Shown one piece after another: positions 1-7,400 of a DNA stretch of 13,468 nucleotides (the stretch's first letter is position 1; every line of letters begins with the position of its first letter). This stretch comes from Blastocatellia bacterium (GTDB lineage Bacteria; Acidobacteriota; Blastocatellia; Chloracidobacteriales; JADJPF01), in NCBI GenBank assembly GCA_016789295.1, contig JAEUQL010000045.1, forward strand, positions 1 through 13,468. Direction: 5' to 3'. Below the pieces are notes generated by a model. The model was not told where the DNA came from, ran no database searches, and saw only the letters and a list, made by a program, of their open reading frames with translations. Made by a program: the position numbers and the translations under genes.

Positions 1-2
1 TA

Positions 3-8
3 CTCCTT
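3..8 (-). promoter_or_regulatory. Shine-Dalgarno of a gene beyond the left edge
   Basis: Read on the minus strand, this is AAGGAG, a near-perfect Shine-Dalgarno. It lies 3 bases after the stop codon of the thiolase-like gene. The start codon it would serve falls outside the window. The spacing implies a third leftward gene cotranscribed with the DUF35 and thiolase-like genes. Its identity cannot be seen. Confidence 0.6.
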
Positions 9-11
9 AAA

Positions 12-1154
12 CTAATTCCTAGAAAGAACCCATACGCAATGAGTTTGACCACAAGGTCCTACTGTAGCATGTACAAGAGCGCGTTTTGCACCTTCGACTT
101 GTCGTTCTCCTGCTTCATTGCGAAGTTGGAGTGTTGCTTCAGCCATCCTAGCTAGTCCTGCAACAAACATTGGGTGGGCAGAGAGTACTCCACCTGAAGG
201 ATTGATAGGTAGTTCACCTCCAAGCTTACTTCTACCACTGTGAATAAGTTTTGCTGCCTGACCTTTCTGTGCGAAACCTAAAATCTCTGTCCAAAGAAGT
301 TCTTGATAGCTGAAAGCATCATAAAGCTCTACAAGATCGAAATCTTTTCTTGGATCGGTGATACCAGCCATTTTGTAAGCCTTTTCTGAAGCTTTTTCTA
401 GTGACAAGGATGTTGATAGGTCTCGGTCTCCAAGATAATAATGATCTTGACAGTGTCCAACACCCGTTAACCAAACAGGTTTATCTGTAAAACGTTCTAC
501 TACAGATTCGTGAGCAAGCAACATTGCTACAGCTCCATCTGATGGTGGAGCAATATCGAGTTCTCTTAACGGATCACAGACCATCTCTCTTGCTAAGATT
601 TGGTCTATAGTTAAGTTTATTGCTCTTTGTGCAAATGGGTTGCGAGTAGCATTTTCAAGGTTTTTAGAGACTACTGCTGCGAGGTCTACTTCTGTCACAG
701 GATAACGATTCATGTAAGCTCTAGCTTGCATAGCACTCACTACAGTTAGATCTAAACCGAGTTGCCGTTGATAAATAGGATCAAAAATAGCGTTTTCTAT
801 TGCTGCTTGATCACCTTCTGAGCTTTTGCTGTGTGCTACAACAAGTGTTGTATTAAAAGAGCCTGCAAGAATCCTCATCATTGCATAGAGTGTTGCCAAC
901 GTTCCATCTGATGAGACTTTACTCTCTGATTTCATCCAAGCCCCTACAGCGTCTTGAATTGCCATGTCTGAGATAGTACGTCCATCCCAAAAATCGGAGG
1001 AAGAGGTTACTATGTTATCTACATCTTGATAGCTGATTCCAGAAGAGTTAAAGAGCGACTGCACAACCTCATAGACCATCTCTGCATAGTTCTGATCAAC
1101 TTTACTCTTTTCAAATTTGGTCTGTGCTACAGCAACTACTGCTACTCGATCCAT
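12..1154 (-). CDS. Thiolase-fold protein (SCP-x/lipid-transfer type) lacking the active-site cysteine
   Basis: A 380-residue thiolase-superfamily protein of the SCP2/lipid-transfer type, cytosolic and expected to act on acyl-CoA thioesters. The N-terminal strand VAVVAVAQTKF and the C-terminal NPSGG (N318) followed by an AHP motif (His327) are thiolase hallmarks, and the length is normal. Where classical thiolases have the nucleophile in a CASG-like motif, this protein reads SSDG (residues 81-84), so Cys is replaced by Ser81. A C-terminal Cys368 is present in a GPCG stretch. The start is taken at ATG 1154 because AGAGGTG sits directly upstream; a GTG two codons earlier would overlap that site. 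It lies 8 bases after the DUF35 gene, in one operon. Known relatives without the cysteine and with a DUF35 partner include the steroid side-chain aldolase Ltp2. Claisen condensation or thiolysis is therefore doubtful; an aldolase, a lyase or a non-catalytic complex partner is more likely. The family is sure, the reaction is not. Confidence 0.88.
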   Translation of the reverse strand: MDRVAVVAVAQTKFEKSKVDQNYAEMVYEVVQSLFNSSGISYQDVDNIVTSSSDFWDGRTISDMAIQDAVGAWMKSESKVSSDGTLATLYAMMRILAGSFNTTLVVAHSKSSEGDQAAIENAIFDPIYQRQLGLDLTVVSAMQARAYMNRYPVTEVDLAAVVSKNLENATRNPFAQRAINLTIDQILAREMVCDPLRELDIAPPSDGAVAMLLAHESVVERFTDKPVWLTGVGHCQDHYYLGDRDLSTSLSLEKASEKAYKMAGITDPRKDFDLVELYDAFSYQELLWTEILGFAQKGQAAKLIHSGRSKLGGELPINPSGGVLSAHPMFVAGLARMAEATLQLRNEAGERQVEGAKRALVHATVGPCGQTHCVWVLSRN

Positions 1155-1162
1155 ATACACCT

Positions 1163-1615
1163 CTAGTCGATTAATTCAAAGTGTTTAATATCTAAAATAT
1201 TGCCCGTAGCTTTTTCAGCAAAAACAGCACGTACACGCGCACCAATTTTTACTTTTTCAGCAGTAAGAGTTGATATTTTGTGTATAAAAGCTGTATCTGC
1301 TCCATCTAGCTTGATAAGTGCATAAATAGCTGCTATGCCCTCTTTTTTCTGATGGTGTGCAATAGTGAAAGTTTCTATAGTACCTAAAGAAGCAACTTCT
1401 ACCCATTCAGAAGTTTCAGTAAAACATCTACTACAGCTTTTTCTTGCTGGAAAAAGGTTTCGTTTACAGATAGGGCAGTATGTTGCATAAAGCTTCTGAT
1501 TTTCTGCTATCTCTCTGTAGAACTTGGTTGCTGTCATTCCTGCTGCCCATCTGTAGGGCATGCGCATAGACGAACGGTAGACTATTAACTCCTCTTTTTC
1601 TTCTACATCTGCCAT
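1163..1615 (-). CDS. DUF35 zinc-ribbon/OB-fold protein, partner of the thiolase-like protein
   Basis: A 150-residue member of the DUF35 (ChsH2/acyl-CoA-associated OB-fold) family. It begins with a helical lead (about 25-45). A rubredoxin-like zinc ribbon with CPIC (Cys47, Cys50) and CSRC (Cys61, Cys64) follows, then a beta-rich OB fold from about residue 70 to the end. Length and domain order are typical. In bacteria and archaea these proteins bind thiolase-fold enzymes and bridge or shape their acyl-CoA sites. The adjacent thiolase-like gene starts 8 bases downstream, which supports a stable complex. The start ATG at 1615 is backed by TAGGAGT about 9 bases upstream. No transmembrane segment or signal peptide is visible. 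All four zinc ligands are present. What substrate the pair handles is not evident. Confidence 0.9.
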   Translation of the reverse strand: MADVEEKEELIVYRSSMRMPYRWAAGMTATKFYREIAENQKLYATYCPICKRNLFPARKSCSRCFTETSEWVEVASLGTIETFTIAHHQKKEGIAAIYALIKLDGADTAFIHKISTLTAEKVKIGARVRAVFAEKATGNILDIKHFELID

Positions 1616-1648
1616 TTGGCTAAACTCCTACCTTGCGCAAACTTTTCT

Positions 1649-1654
1649 ATTCTA
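1649..1654 (-). promoter_or_regulatory. Possible -10 element for the DUF35-thiolase operon
   Basis: On the minus strand this reads TAGAAT, five of six matches to the -10 consensus. It would place transcription start about 27 bases before the DUF35 ATG. No convincing -35 element lies at the right distance. An 8-bp palindrome, TTGCGCAA (1633-1640), lies just inside the predicted transcript and might be an operator, but it is short. This is a weak prediction from sequence alone. Confidence 0.25.
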
Positions 1655-1727
1655 GGTTATTCCCAAATAGGCGTAGAATGCAAGTACTGACTTTGTTACT
1701 TTTTTCACTTGACTTCAATATTAGATA

Positions 1728-1746
1728 TAGTGTACTTTTGACACTA
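1728..1746. promoter_or_regulatory. Palindromic operator candidate upstream of pncB-pncA
   Basis: TAGTGT (1728-1733) and ACACTA (1741-1746) form an inverted repeat with a 7-base centre. Two further outer positions also pair (1726/1748 and 1725/1749). It ends 37 bases before the pncB start codon and overlaps the best -35 hexamer, so a bound protein would block transcription. NAD salvage genes in bacteria are often controlled by NrtR or NiaR repressors, whose operators are palindromes close to the promoter. The right arm, TTGACACTA, resembles half-sites I recall for NrtR, but I cannot verify that. The regulator gene is not in the window. Confidence 0.45.
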
Positions 1747-1767
1747 AATAGGAATAACAATTATTAA
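1738..1767 (+). promoter_or_regulatory. Possible promoter of pncB-pncA
   Basis: TTGACA (1738-1743) is a perfect -35 hexamer. TATTAA (1762-1767), 18 bases on, is a four-of-six -10. The start of transcription would then fall at about 1774, very near the start codon and within the purine-rich ribosome binding stretch, which is awkward. An alternative uses TATAGT (1726-1731) as the -10 with a weak TTTTCA (1702-1707) as the -35, giving a leader of about 45 bases. In both readings the palindrome overlaps the promoter. Confidence 0.3.
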
Positions 1768-1783
1768 AGAGAGAGATTATGTT

Positions 1784-3148
1784 ATGAATGAGCAAGGATT
1801 TAATGAGAGTCTAATGACAGACCTTTATCAGCTTACAATGGCTGCTGGATATTTGAAAGAAGGGTTAAACCAGCGTGCTACTTTTGAGCTTTTCACGAGC
1901 AGGCTTCCAACGGATCGTGGTTATCTGATAGTGGCAGGTGTTGAGCAGGCTCTCGACTACTTGAAAGAGTTACATTTTGAGAAAGAAGATATCGACTATC
2001 TACGCTCTTTGAAGCCATTCCAATCTGTAGGTGAGGAATTTTTTGATTATCTCTATGGGTTTCATTTTACTGGTGATGTGTGGGCAATGCCTGAAGGGAC
2101 GCTGGTATTTCCGGACGAGCCTATAATGCGTATTGAAGCACCATTGATTGAAGCCCAGATAGTTGAAACCTATCTACTTTCAGTCATAAATTTTCAAACA
2201 ATGATTGCTACAAAAGCTTCACGGGTCTGTTCTGCTGCACGCCAAGACGGGAAAGAGCGAGCAGTTCTTGAATTTGGAACTCGCCGTGCTCATGGCCCAG
2301 TTGCAGGAACTTTAGCAGCACGTGCTTCATATCTTGGTGGTTGTACAGGAACTTCCAACTTAGCTGCTGGCAAGAGATTTTCTATTCCAGTCTATGGAAC
2401 TGCTGCTCATGCTTGGATACTGGCACACGATTCAGAGATTGAAGCCTTTAAGAACTATTTTGCACTCTATCCAGAAACTTGCACCTTACTAATAGACACC
2501 TACGATACATTTGCTGGAGCAGTAAATGCTACCAAGATAGGTAGAGATGTATTAGGAGTTAGAATAGACAGTGGTGATCTAGCAGAATCAAGTAGAAAAG
2601 TTAGAAAGATTCTTGATGATGCAGAGATGACGGACACCAAGATAATTCTCAGTGGTGATCTCAATGAATACTCTATTTCAGAGATGATCAGTAGTGGTGT
2701 TCCGGTTGATTCTTTTGGAGTTGGAACTGACCTTTCGACTTCACGGGATGCTCCTTCGTTAGGCGTTGTCTATAAGTTAGTAGAAAGAGTTGATAGAAAT
2801 GGTAAAAAACATTATTCAGCAAAATTTAGTACCAACAAGATCACTCTACCGGGAGCGAAGCAAGTTTTTCGTCATATTAGCAATGATGGGATCTACAGAA
2901 ATGACACGATAGGACTTGCAGAAGAGGCATGTCCAGAAGATGCTGTAAGGCTTTTGATTGAGGTAATGAAGGATGGGAAAGTTTTATTGAAGTCTAACAT
3001 TGAAGATGCGCGGGCACGTGCTTCAAGTGAGCTTTCAAAGCTTGATGCTAGATACAAACTATTAAAATCTCCTGACAAGTACAGAGTTGGAATTAGTGAT
3101 GAATTGGCCAAGCTGTTAGAATCTGTAAAAGAGAGTATGCACCGATAG
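1784..3148 (+). CDS. pncB: Nicotinate phosphoribosyltransferase
   Basis: A 454-residue enzyme that joins nicotinate and PRPP, with ATP hydrolysis, to make nicotinate mononucleotide in the Preiss-Handler NAD salvage pathway; cytosolic. Family motifs in order: TDLYQLTMAAGY (12-23), FELFTSRLP (34-42), EFGTRRAHGP (163-172), GTSNLAAG (189-196), GTAAHAW (205-211) holding the His209 expected to be phosphorylated, LIDTYDT (236-242), RIDSGDLAE (260-268), LSGDLNE (289-295) and FGVGTDL (311-317). The length fits the bacterial family of about 450 to 490 residues. The start ATG follows a purine-rich AGAGAGAG stretch at about 8 bases; a Met at codon 11 is a weaker alternative. pncA follows after 22 bases, so the two are an operon. 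The palindrome at 1728-1746 probably controls both. Nothing is missing from the catalytic set that I can see. Confidence 0.95.
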   Translation: MNEQGFNESLMTDLYQLTMAAGYLKEGLNQRATFELFTSRLPTDRGYLIVAGVEQALDYLKELHFEKEDIDYLRSLKPFQSVGEEFFDYLYGFHFTGDVWAMPEGTLVFPDEPIMRIEAPLIEAQIVETYLLSVINFQTMIATKASRVCSAARQDGKERAVLEFGTRRAHGPVAGTLAARASYLGGCTGTSNLAAGKRFSIPVYGTAAHAWILAHDSEIEAFKNYFALYPETCTLLIDTYDTFAGAVNATKIGRDVLGVRIDSGDLAESSRKVRKILDDAEMTDTKIILSGDLNEYSISEMISSGVPVDSFGVGTDLSTSRDAPSLGVVYKLVERVDRNGKKHYSAKFSTNKITLPGAKQVFRHISNDGIYRNDTIGLAEEACPEDAVRLLIEVMKDGKVLLKSNIEDARARASSELSKLDARYKLLKSPDKYRVGISDELAKLLESVKESMHR

Positions 3149-3170
3149 ATTTTTCCTGGAGGAGCTATTT

Positions 3171-3764
3171 ATGTCCAAGCAGAGATTAGTTTTTGTTGAT
3201 GTAGATACACAGTTTGATTTTATGGATCCAAAAGGTTCTCTCTACGTTCCTGGTGCTATTGATATAGTGCCAAACTTGCAGAAGCTTACAGAGTATGCAA
3301 AGAGCAGAGGTATACTAGTAGTAGCATCTGTAGATGCACATAGATCTACCGATCCTGAGTTTGTCAAATTTCCTCCACATTGTATTGCTGGAACAGAGGG
3401 TCAGAAGAAGATACCAGCAACAGAAATTGAACCAGCATACACGATAGATGCAGAAATTAGTGACTTCTCACTTCCAGAAATGGGTTCAGTAGTCTTAGAG
3501 AAGACTGTATTTAGTCTGTTTGGTAACAAGAATGCTGAGCAGGTTTTTAAAAGACTATCTCCTGATAAGCTTGTTGTCTTTGGTGTAGCAACAGATTACT
3601 GTGTAAAAGCTGCTGCAATAGGGTTGGCTGAACGGGGTTATGATGTGGCTTTAGTCACTGATGCAGTCAGCAGTGTTACACAAGAAGGAGGTGTTGCAGC
3701 ACTAGATGAGATGCAAAAAGCAGGGGTAGAAATGGTGAAGACTTTGGATGTACTTTCTTGGTAA
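3171..3764 (+). CDS. pncA: Nicotinamidase (isochorismatase-like cysteine hydrolase)
   Basis: A 197-residue amidase that converts nicotinamide to nicotinate and ammonia, supplying the substrate of the preceding PncB. The catalytic triad of the isochorismatase-like family is visible: Asp12 in DTQFDF, Lys111 in LEKTVFSLF and Cys144 in GVATDYCV, preceded by the usual region of the cis-peptide. Metal ligands are likely Asp55, His57, Glu63 and His70 in the DAHRSTDPEF and FPPHC stretch. A glutamate at the third position is also known from the pneumococcal enzyme, whereas Mycobacterium uses three histidines and an aspartate. The ATG is backed by an ideal GGAGGAG (3158-3164) six bases upstream. The gene lies 22 bases after pncB and is certainly cotranscribed. 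The adjacent pncB makes nicotinamidase far more likely than other isochorismatase-family activities. Confidence 0.92.
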   Translation: MSKQRLVFVDVDTQFDFMDPKGSLYVPGAIDIVPNLQKLTEYAKSRGILVVASVDAHRSTDPEFVKFPPHCIAGTEGQKKIPATEIEPAYTIDAEISDFSLPEMGSVVLEKTVFSLFGNKNAEQVFKRLSPDKLVVFGVATDYCVKAAAIGLAERGYDVALVTDAVSSVTQEGGVAALDEMQKAGVEMVKTLDVLSW

Positions 3765-3791
3765 TACAAGTTAAGTGGTGAAATTAGATGA

Positions 3792-4211
3792 AGTTTCATC
3801 CAACATGGCACAACAGTAAAAGATCTGTTACATTTTGTATCAGCTAACATCAATAATTGATCTCTACAAGCTGCAACAGAGGTTACATAACAAACAGAAT
3901 CTGATACAGGAGCGGAGAGAGTGGTATTCGGGTGGAGGGTTGAGAAAGATGTTGAAACAGAAAAATTTACTTCTGCTGGAGGAAGGAGAATATTATTCGT
4001 TTATCACTACCCAAATATTGCTAAACAACAGACCACAAGAAAAGATATTTTCCATGCCGAGACTACGCAACATGGAAAACTAAAGCCATTTGCTAAAAGT
4101 TAGACAGAGGTCTTTTTGGATGCTGTCGATGCAAAACTTTCTGTGATAAAAAACGATAAAGGAGAGTCTCTATTAGTAGTTCACCAAAATAACTCTGAAT
4201 ATACAAGGTAA
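3792..4211 (+). pseudogene. Decayed reading frame with internal stop codons, product unknown
   Basis: The 656-base gap between pncA and the kinase has no intact gene. One frame, the same as that of pncA, still looks protein-coding. From 3891 to 4208 about 36 percent of codons (38 of 107) begin with G, as in real genes, and the translation is protein-like, with stretches such as RILFVYHYPNIAK and AKLSVIKNDKGESLLVVH. The frame is broken by TGA at 3858, TAA at 3888 and TAG at 4101, and ends with TAA at 4209. A further TGA at 3789 precedes it, and no start codon with a ribosome binding site is seen. In the same frame a 15-codon stretch beginning ATG at 4287 (MVLEKLVERVFPKQC) may be a remnant of the same gene. 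I do not recognise the family. The overlapping frame at 3835-4083 is open but has few G-first codons and a TTG start without a ribosome binding site. Confidence 0.45.
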
Positions 4212-4231
4212 GAAAGTTAAGTAGTAGATAT

Positions 4232-4265
4232 TTGGTACAAGTAGATTACAATCTCTTTGTACCAA
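4232..4265. repeat. Inverted repeat (9-bp arms) in the pncA-kinase gap
   Basis: TTGGTACAA (4232-4240) and TTGTACCAA (4257-4265) are perfect inverted copies separated by 16 bases. Inside the loop AGA (4243-4245) can pair with TCT (4252-4254), giving a longer interrupted stem. No T-run follows, so it is not a typical intrinsic terminator. It lies about 155 bases before the kinase start and could be an operator, an RNA structure or a leftover of the decayed gene. The rest of 4266-4420 holds nothing else I can name apart from the -10 candidate. Confidence 0.4.
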
Positions 4266-4355
4266 TTTAATATATAGGTTTTCTATATGGTATTGGAAAA
4301 GCTTGTAGAGAGGGTTTTTCCTAAACAGTGTTGAAGGTTCTTTAATTATTGGTGA

Positions 4356-4364
4356 TGCTATGAT
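4356..4364 (+). promoter_or_regulatory. Possible extended -10 promoter of the kinase gene
   Basis: TGCTATGAT is an extended -10 element (TG, one base, then TATGAT, five of six matches). It lies 57 bases upstream of the kinase ATG. There is no good -35 hexamer at 16 to 18 bases; TTGAAG (4331-4336) is 22 bases away. Extended -10 promoters can work without a -35, so this is plausible but unproven. Confidence 0.3.
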
Positions 4365-4420
4365 AAGTTGCAGATAGGTCTTTAACTCCTTTTTCGAGAA
4401 AATATCGCATAGGTTTACGA

Positions 4421-7400
4421 ATGGTAGACAAAACAACGTTAAGTGAAGAACAGCTTGTCGGTAAGATAATAGACGGCAAATATAAGCTGGTTGAGATGCT
4501 TGGTGAAGGGGGAATGGCGGTTGTCTATCGTGCCAATCGGCTTCGTATTGGTGATGATGTTGCAGTAAAGATTCTTCGATCAGAAGTGATGCGAGACTTA
4601 GTAACTCAGGCACGCTTTGAAAGAGAAGCTCAAGCAGCAGCAAGGATCAAGCACCCCAACATAGTCACTATTCACGACTTTGGTACTTCTTCGGAAGGTT
4701 TCACATATCTAATAATGGAGCTTCTTACAGGGCCTACTTTAGAGGTGGAGCTTCGCAATCACGGACAGTTTTCCATAGAGCGTGCTGTAACTATACTGGC
4801 ATCAGTCTGTAAAGCTATCAGTGCGGCACACCGTGAAGGGATCATTCATAGAGACTTAAAGCCTTCCAACATTCTTTTGCATAGATTTAATGATGGGCAA
4901 GAGCTGGTTAAGGTAGTAGATTTTGGTATTGTTAAGATGCGGTCTACACGAACAGCAGAGAGTCGTTTAACACAAGTAAATAATCTACTTGGAACACCGC
5001 ACTATATGTCACCTGAACAGTGTCTCAGTCGGGAATTGGATGTTCGTTCTGATGTTTATACAATAGGAGTTATAGCTTATGAACTTCTTGTTGGCCGCCT
5101 ACCATTTGACAGGCCAACAGTTCTTGAAATAATGGAAGCACATGTCAAAACTCTTCCTCCCTCATTGCGTAGTTTTAGAGCAACTATTCCAGCCGCCCTT
5201 GACTATGCAGTTCTGCGTGCTTTGAGTAAAAATCCTGAACAGAGACCGCAAACTGCCTATGCTTTTGCACAAGAGTTGACTTCTGCTGTTGGCATGAGAA
5301 ATTTATCATCTATTACGGGAGCATCACAGGCGGTTGCAACACTAAAAGCCCCTACATCTGATATGCTGACTCCTGTCAGGAATACACAAAGTAGCCCACG
5401 TCTACGTGATACTCTTGGAGTGGTGCTTCCAAAGTCCCCGCCAGATTTTGAAGTATTTGTTAATAGGCGTAGAGAGATGGAGCGTTTAGGGGCAGAGTAC
5501 TACCAGCTTTTGGGTGGCAAGGCACGTCCTATTATGATGCTTGGTGATCAAGGCATAGGGCTTTCAAGGCTTGGTGAAGAGTTCAAGAACTGGGTACGTC
5601 AGCAGGGGTCTTCAGCACTAATGACAAGGTTCTATGAGCCTGTTGGTGGTGGGCAATCGAGTCTACATATTTGGTTAGATACTGCTAGAAGGATGCTTGG
5701 TATATCTCGTAAAGATATACGAAATGAGACAGAGCTTGTAGAGATAATTTCAAAAAAGACAGGTATAGAGCTTGCGGATATATTTAACAAAAGTGGCTCT
5801 TCTATAGAAACTGACAAGTGGAGGATCTTTGAAGTAATTTCACAGATGCTGTTACGTGCATTAGGAGATCAGCACGGAGTGTTTATTTTTGACAATATAC
5901 ACTTTGCCGATCCACTCAACTTAGAGCTGCTCTCTTATTTAGTAAGAAATGGTAGGACAAGGTTTCTATATCTCTTTCTGCTACGTGCTGATATTGCTGC
6001 GCGTAAAGGACACTACTGTTATAACTGGCTTACAAATTTTTCAAAAATGGGTAGTTATGAATCGATCCGGTTACAACCTTTCAATGAACAAGAGATGAGG
6101 CAGTTGTTAGAAGGGGTTCTTGGTAGTTTTCAGATGCCAGAGAGAGCACTTGAGAAGTTTTGGAATGTTTCTCGTGGAAATCCTTACTATATTTGTGAGA
6201 TCTTGAAACTGCTATTAAATGATGGAAGGCTCTCTTTGAGAGAAGATGCTTGGTATTATGAAGAGAGAGGAGAGACGGTACTTCCAGAGAGTTTGCAGCA
6301 GTTAGGAGAGTTAAAGCTTGCACGCTTGGATGAAGATTTAATGGAGTTACTTCGTCAAGCTTCTGTAATAGGGCAAGAGTTTTCATTCTCTTTGCTTGAG
6401 CAGTTGACAGGGTTAGATGAGGACAAGCTTGGAGATCTTCTTGAGAGAGCAGTGAAGGATATAATTGTTGAAGAGCTAGGAAAGACGGGTGAAGAGTACA
6501 GGTTTCATGACCCTGCTCTTTACATGATGCTTTATGAAGGGCTTTCGCGTAGACATCGGCGCAGGCTTCATTTGCAAGTAGGGGAGATACTAGAAAATAT
6601 AGTTACAGCAAACCCCAAGAAGTTACAGCGTTTTGGAAGCCGTCTTGTTTATCATTATTACAATGGAAATTCACACGAGAAGGTTTTTAAGTTCAGTCTT
6701 CCTGCTGCTGAGGAAGCGCGTAGTAGGCTTGCACTTGGTGAGGCAGAGACCTACTACAGTTGGGGCATAGACTCTGCACTCCATTTAGAGGATGATGGTG
6801 AAACCCCAGACATCGAGATATACACACGGCTACAAACAGGTTTTGCGGAAGTATCAATGCTTCTTGGCAAAAATGATCGTGCAAGTGAACTACTTGACAA
6901 AGCTTACAAGTTGGCAAAGAAGATAGGTAACGGAGCGCTACTTGGCAGGTTGCATCTTGCACAAAGCCGGTTGGAGTTAAGCAGGAGTGACTTTGAGCAG
7001 GGGTTAAGGTGTGTAGAAGACGGGCTTGTCCATGCTCAGGAAGCAGGAGAGCTTGCTCTTGAAGGACAACTTCTGATGTCAATGGCTCGCATATATAATT
7101 CCATGGGCAGACACGAAGAGGCTGTAGGTCCACTGGAGTGCAACCTTGAGATAGCCAGGCAGCTTGAAGACCAAGCAACCGAAAGTCAATCCCTCTCTTT
7201 ACTAGGAAGGATTTTAGGTTTCTTAGGTAACTTTAAGCAGGCAAGAAGCTTTGCAGAAGAAGCATTAAGGTTGGCACGTTTGACCAAAGACCGTTTTGCA
7301 GAGATGATTGCACTACTGAGGCTTGGTCAGATAGAGACGCAGATAACAGAGTACGACAAGGCTTTTGAGATATTTGATCTAGGGCTGGATATGTCTAGAA

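Noticed and set aside
1155..1160. GTG two codons upstream as the start of the thiolase-like gene
   Set aside because: The Shine-Dalgarno AGAGGTG would overlap this start, while it is well placed for the ATG at 1154.
3787..3800. GATGAA-GT-TTCATC inverted repeat after pncA, considered as a terminator
   Set aside because: The stem is only about 5 to 6 bp, A/T-rich, with a two-base loop and no T-run, so it is too weak to call.
3835..4083. 82-codon open frame on the plus strand after pncA
   Set aside because: It starts with TTG without a ribosome binding site, only 11 of 82 codons begin with G, and it overlaps the frame that does show coding bias. It is probably an out-of-frame shadow of the decayed gene.
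4173..4643. 156-codon open frame on the minus strand over the kinase start
   Set aside because: It is antisense to the well-supported kinase N-terminus, rich in Leu, Tyr and Ile without a recognisable domain, and has no partner gene. Read as an antisense shadow.
6693..7178. 161-codon open frame on the minus strand inside the kinase gene
   Set aside because: It lies wholly opposite the TPR region, where repeated codon patterns keep the opposite strand open. The Cys-, His- and Leu-rich translation has no family marks.
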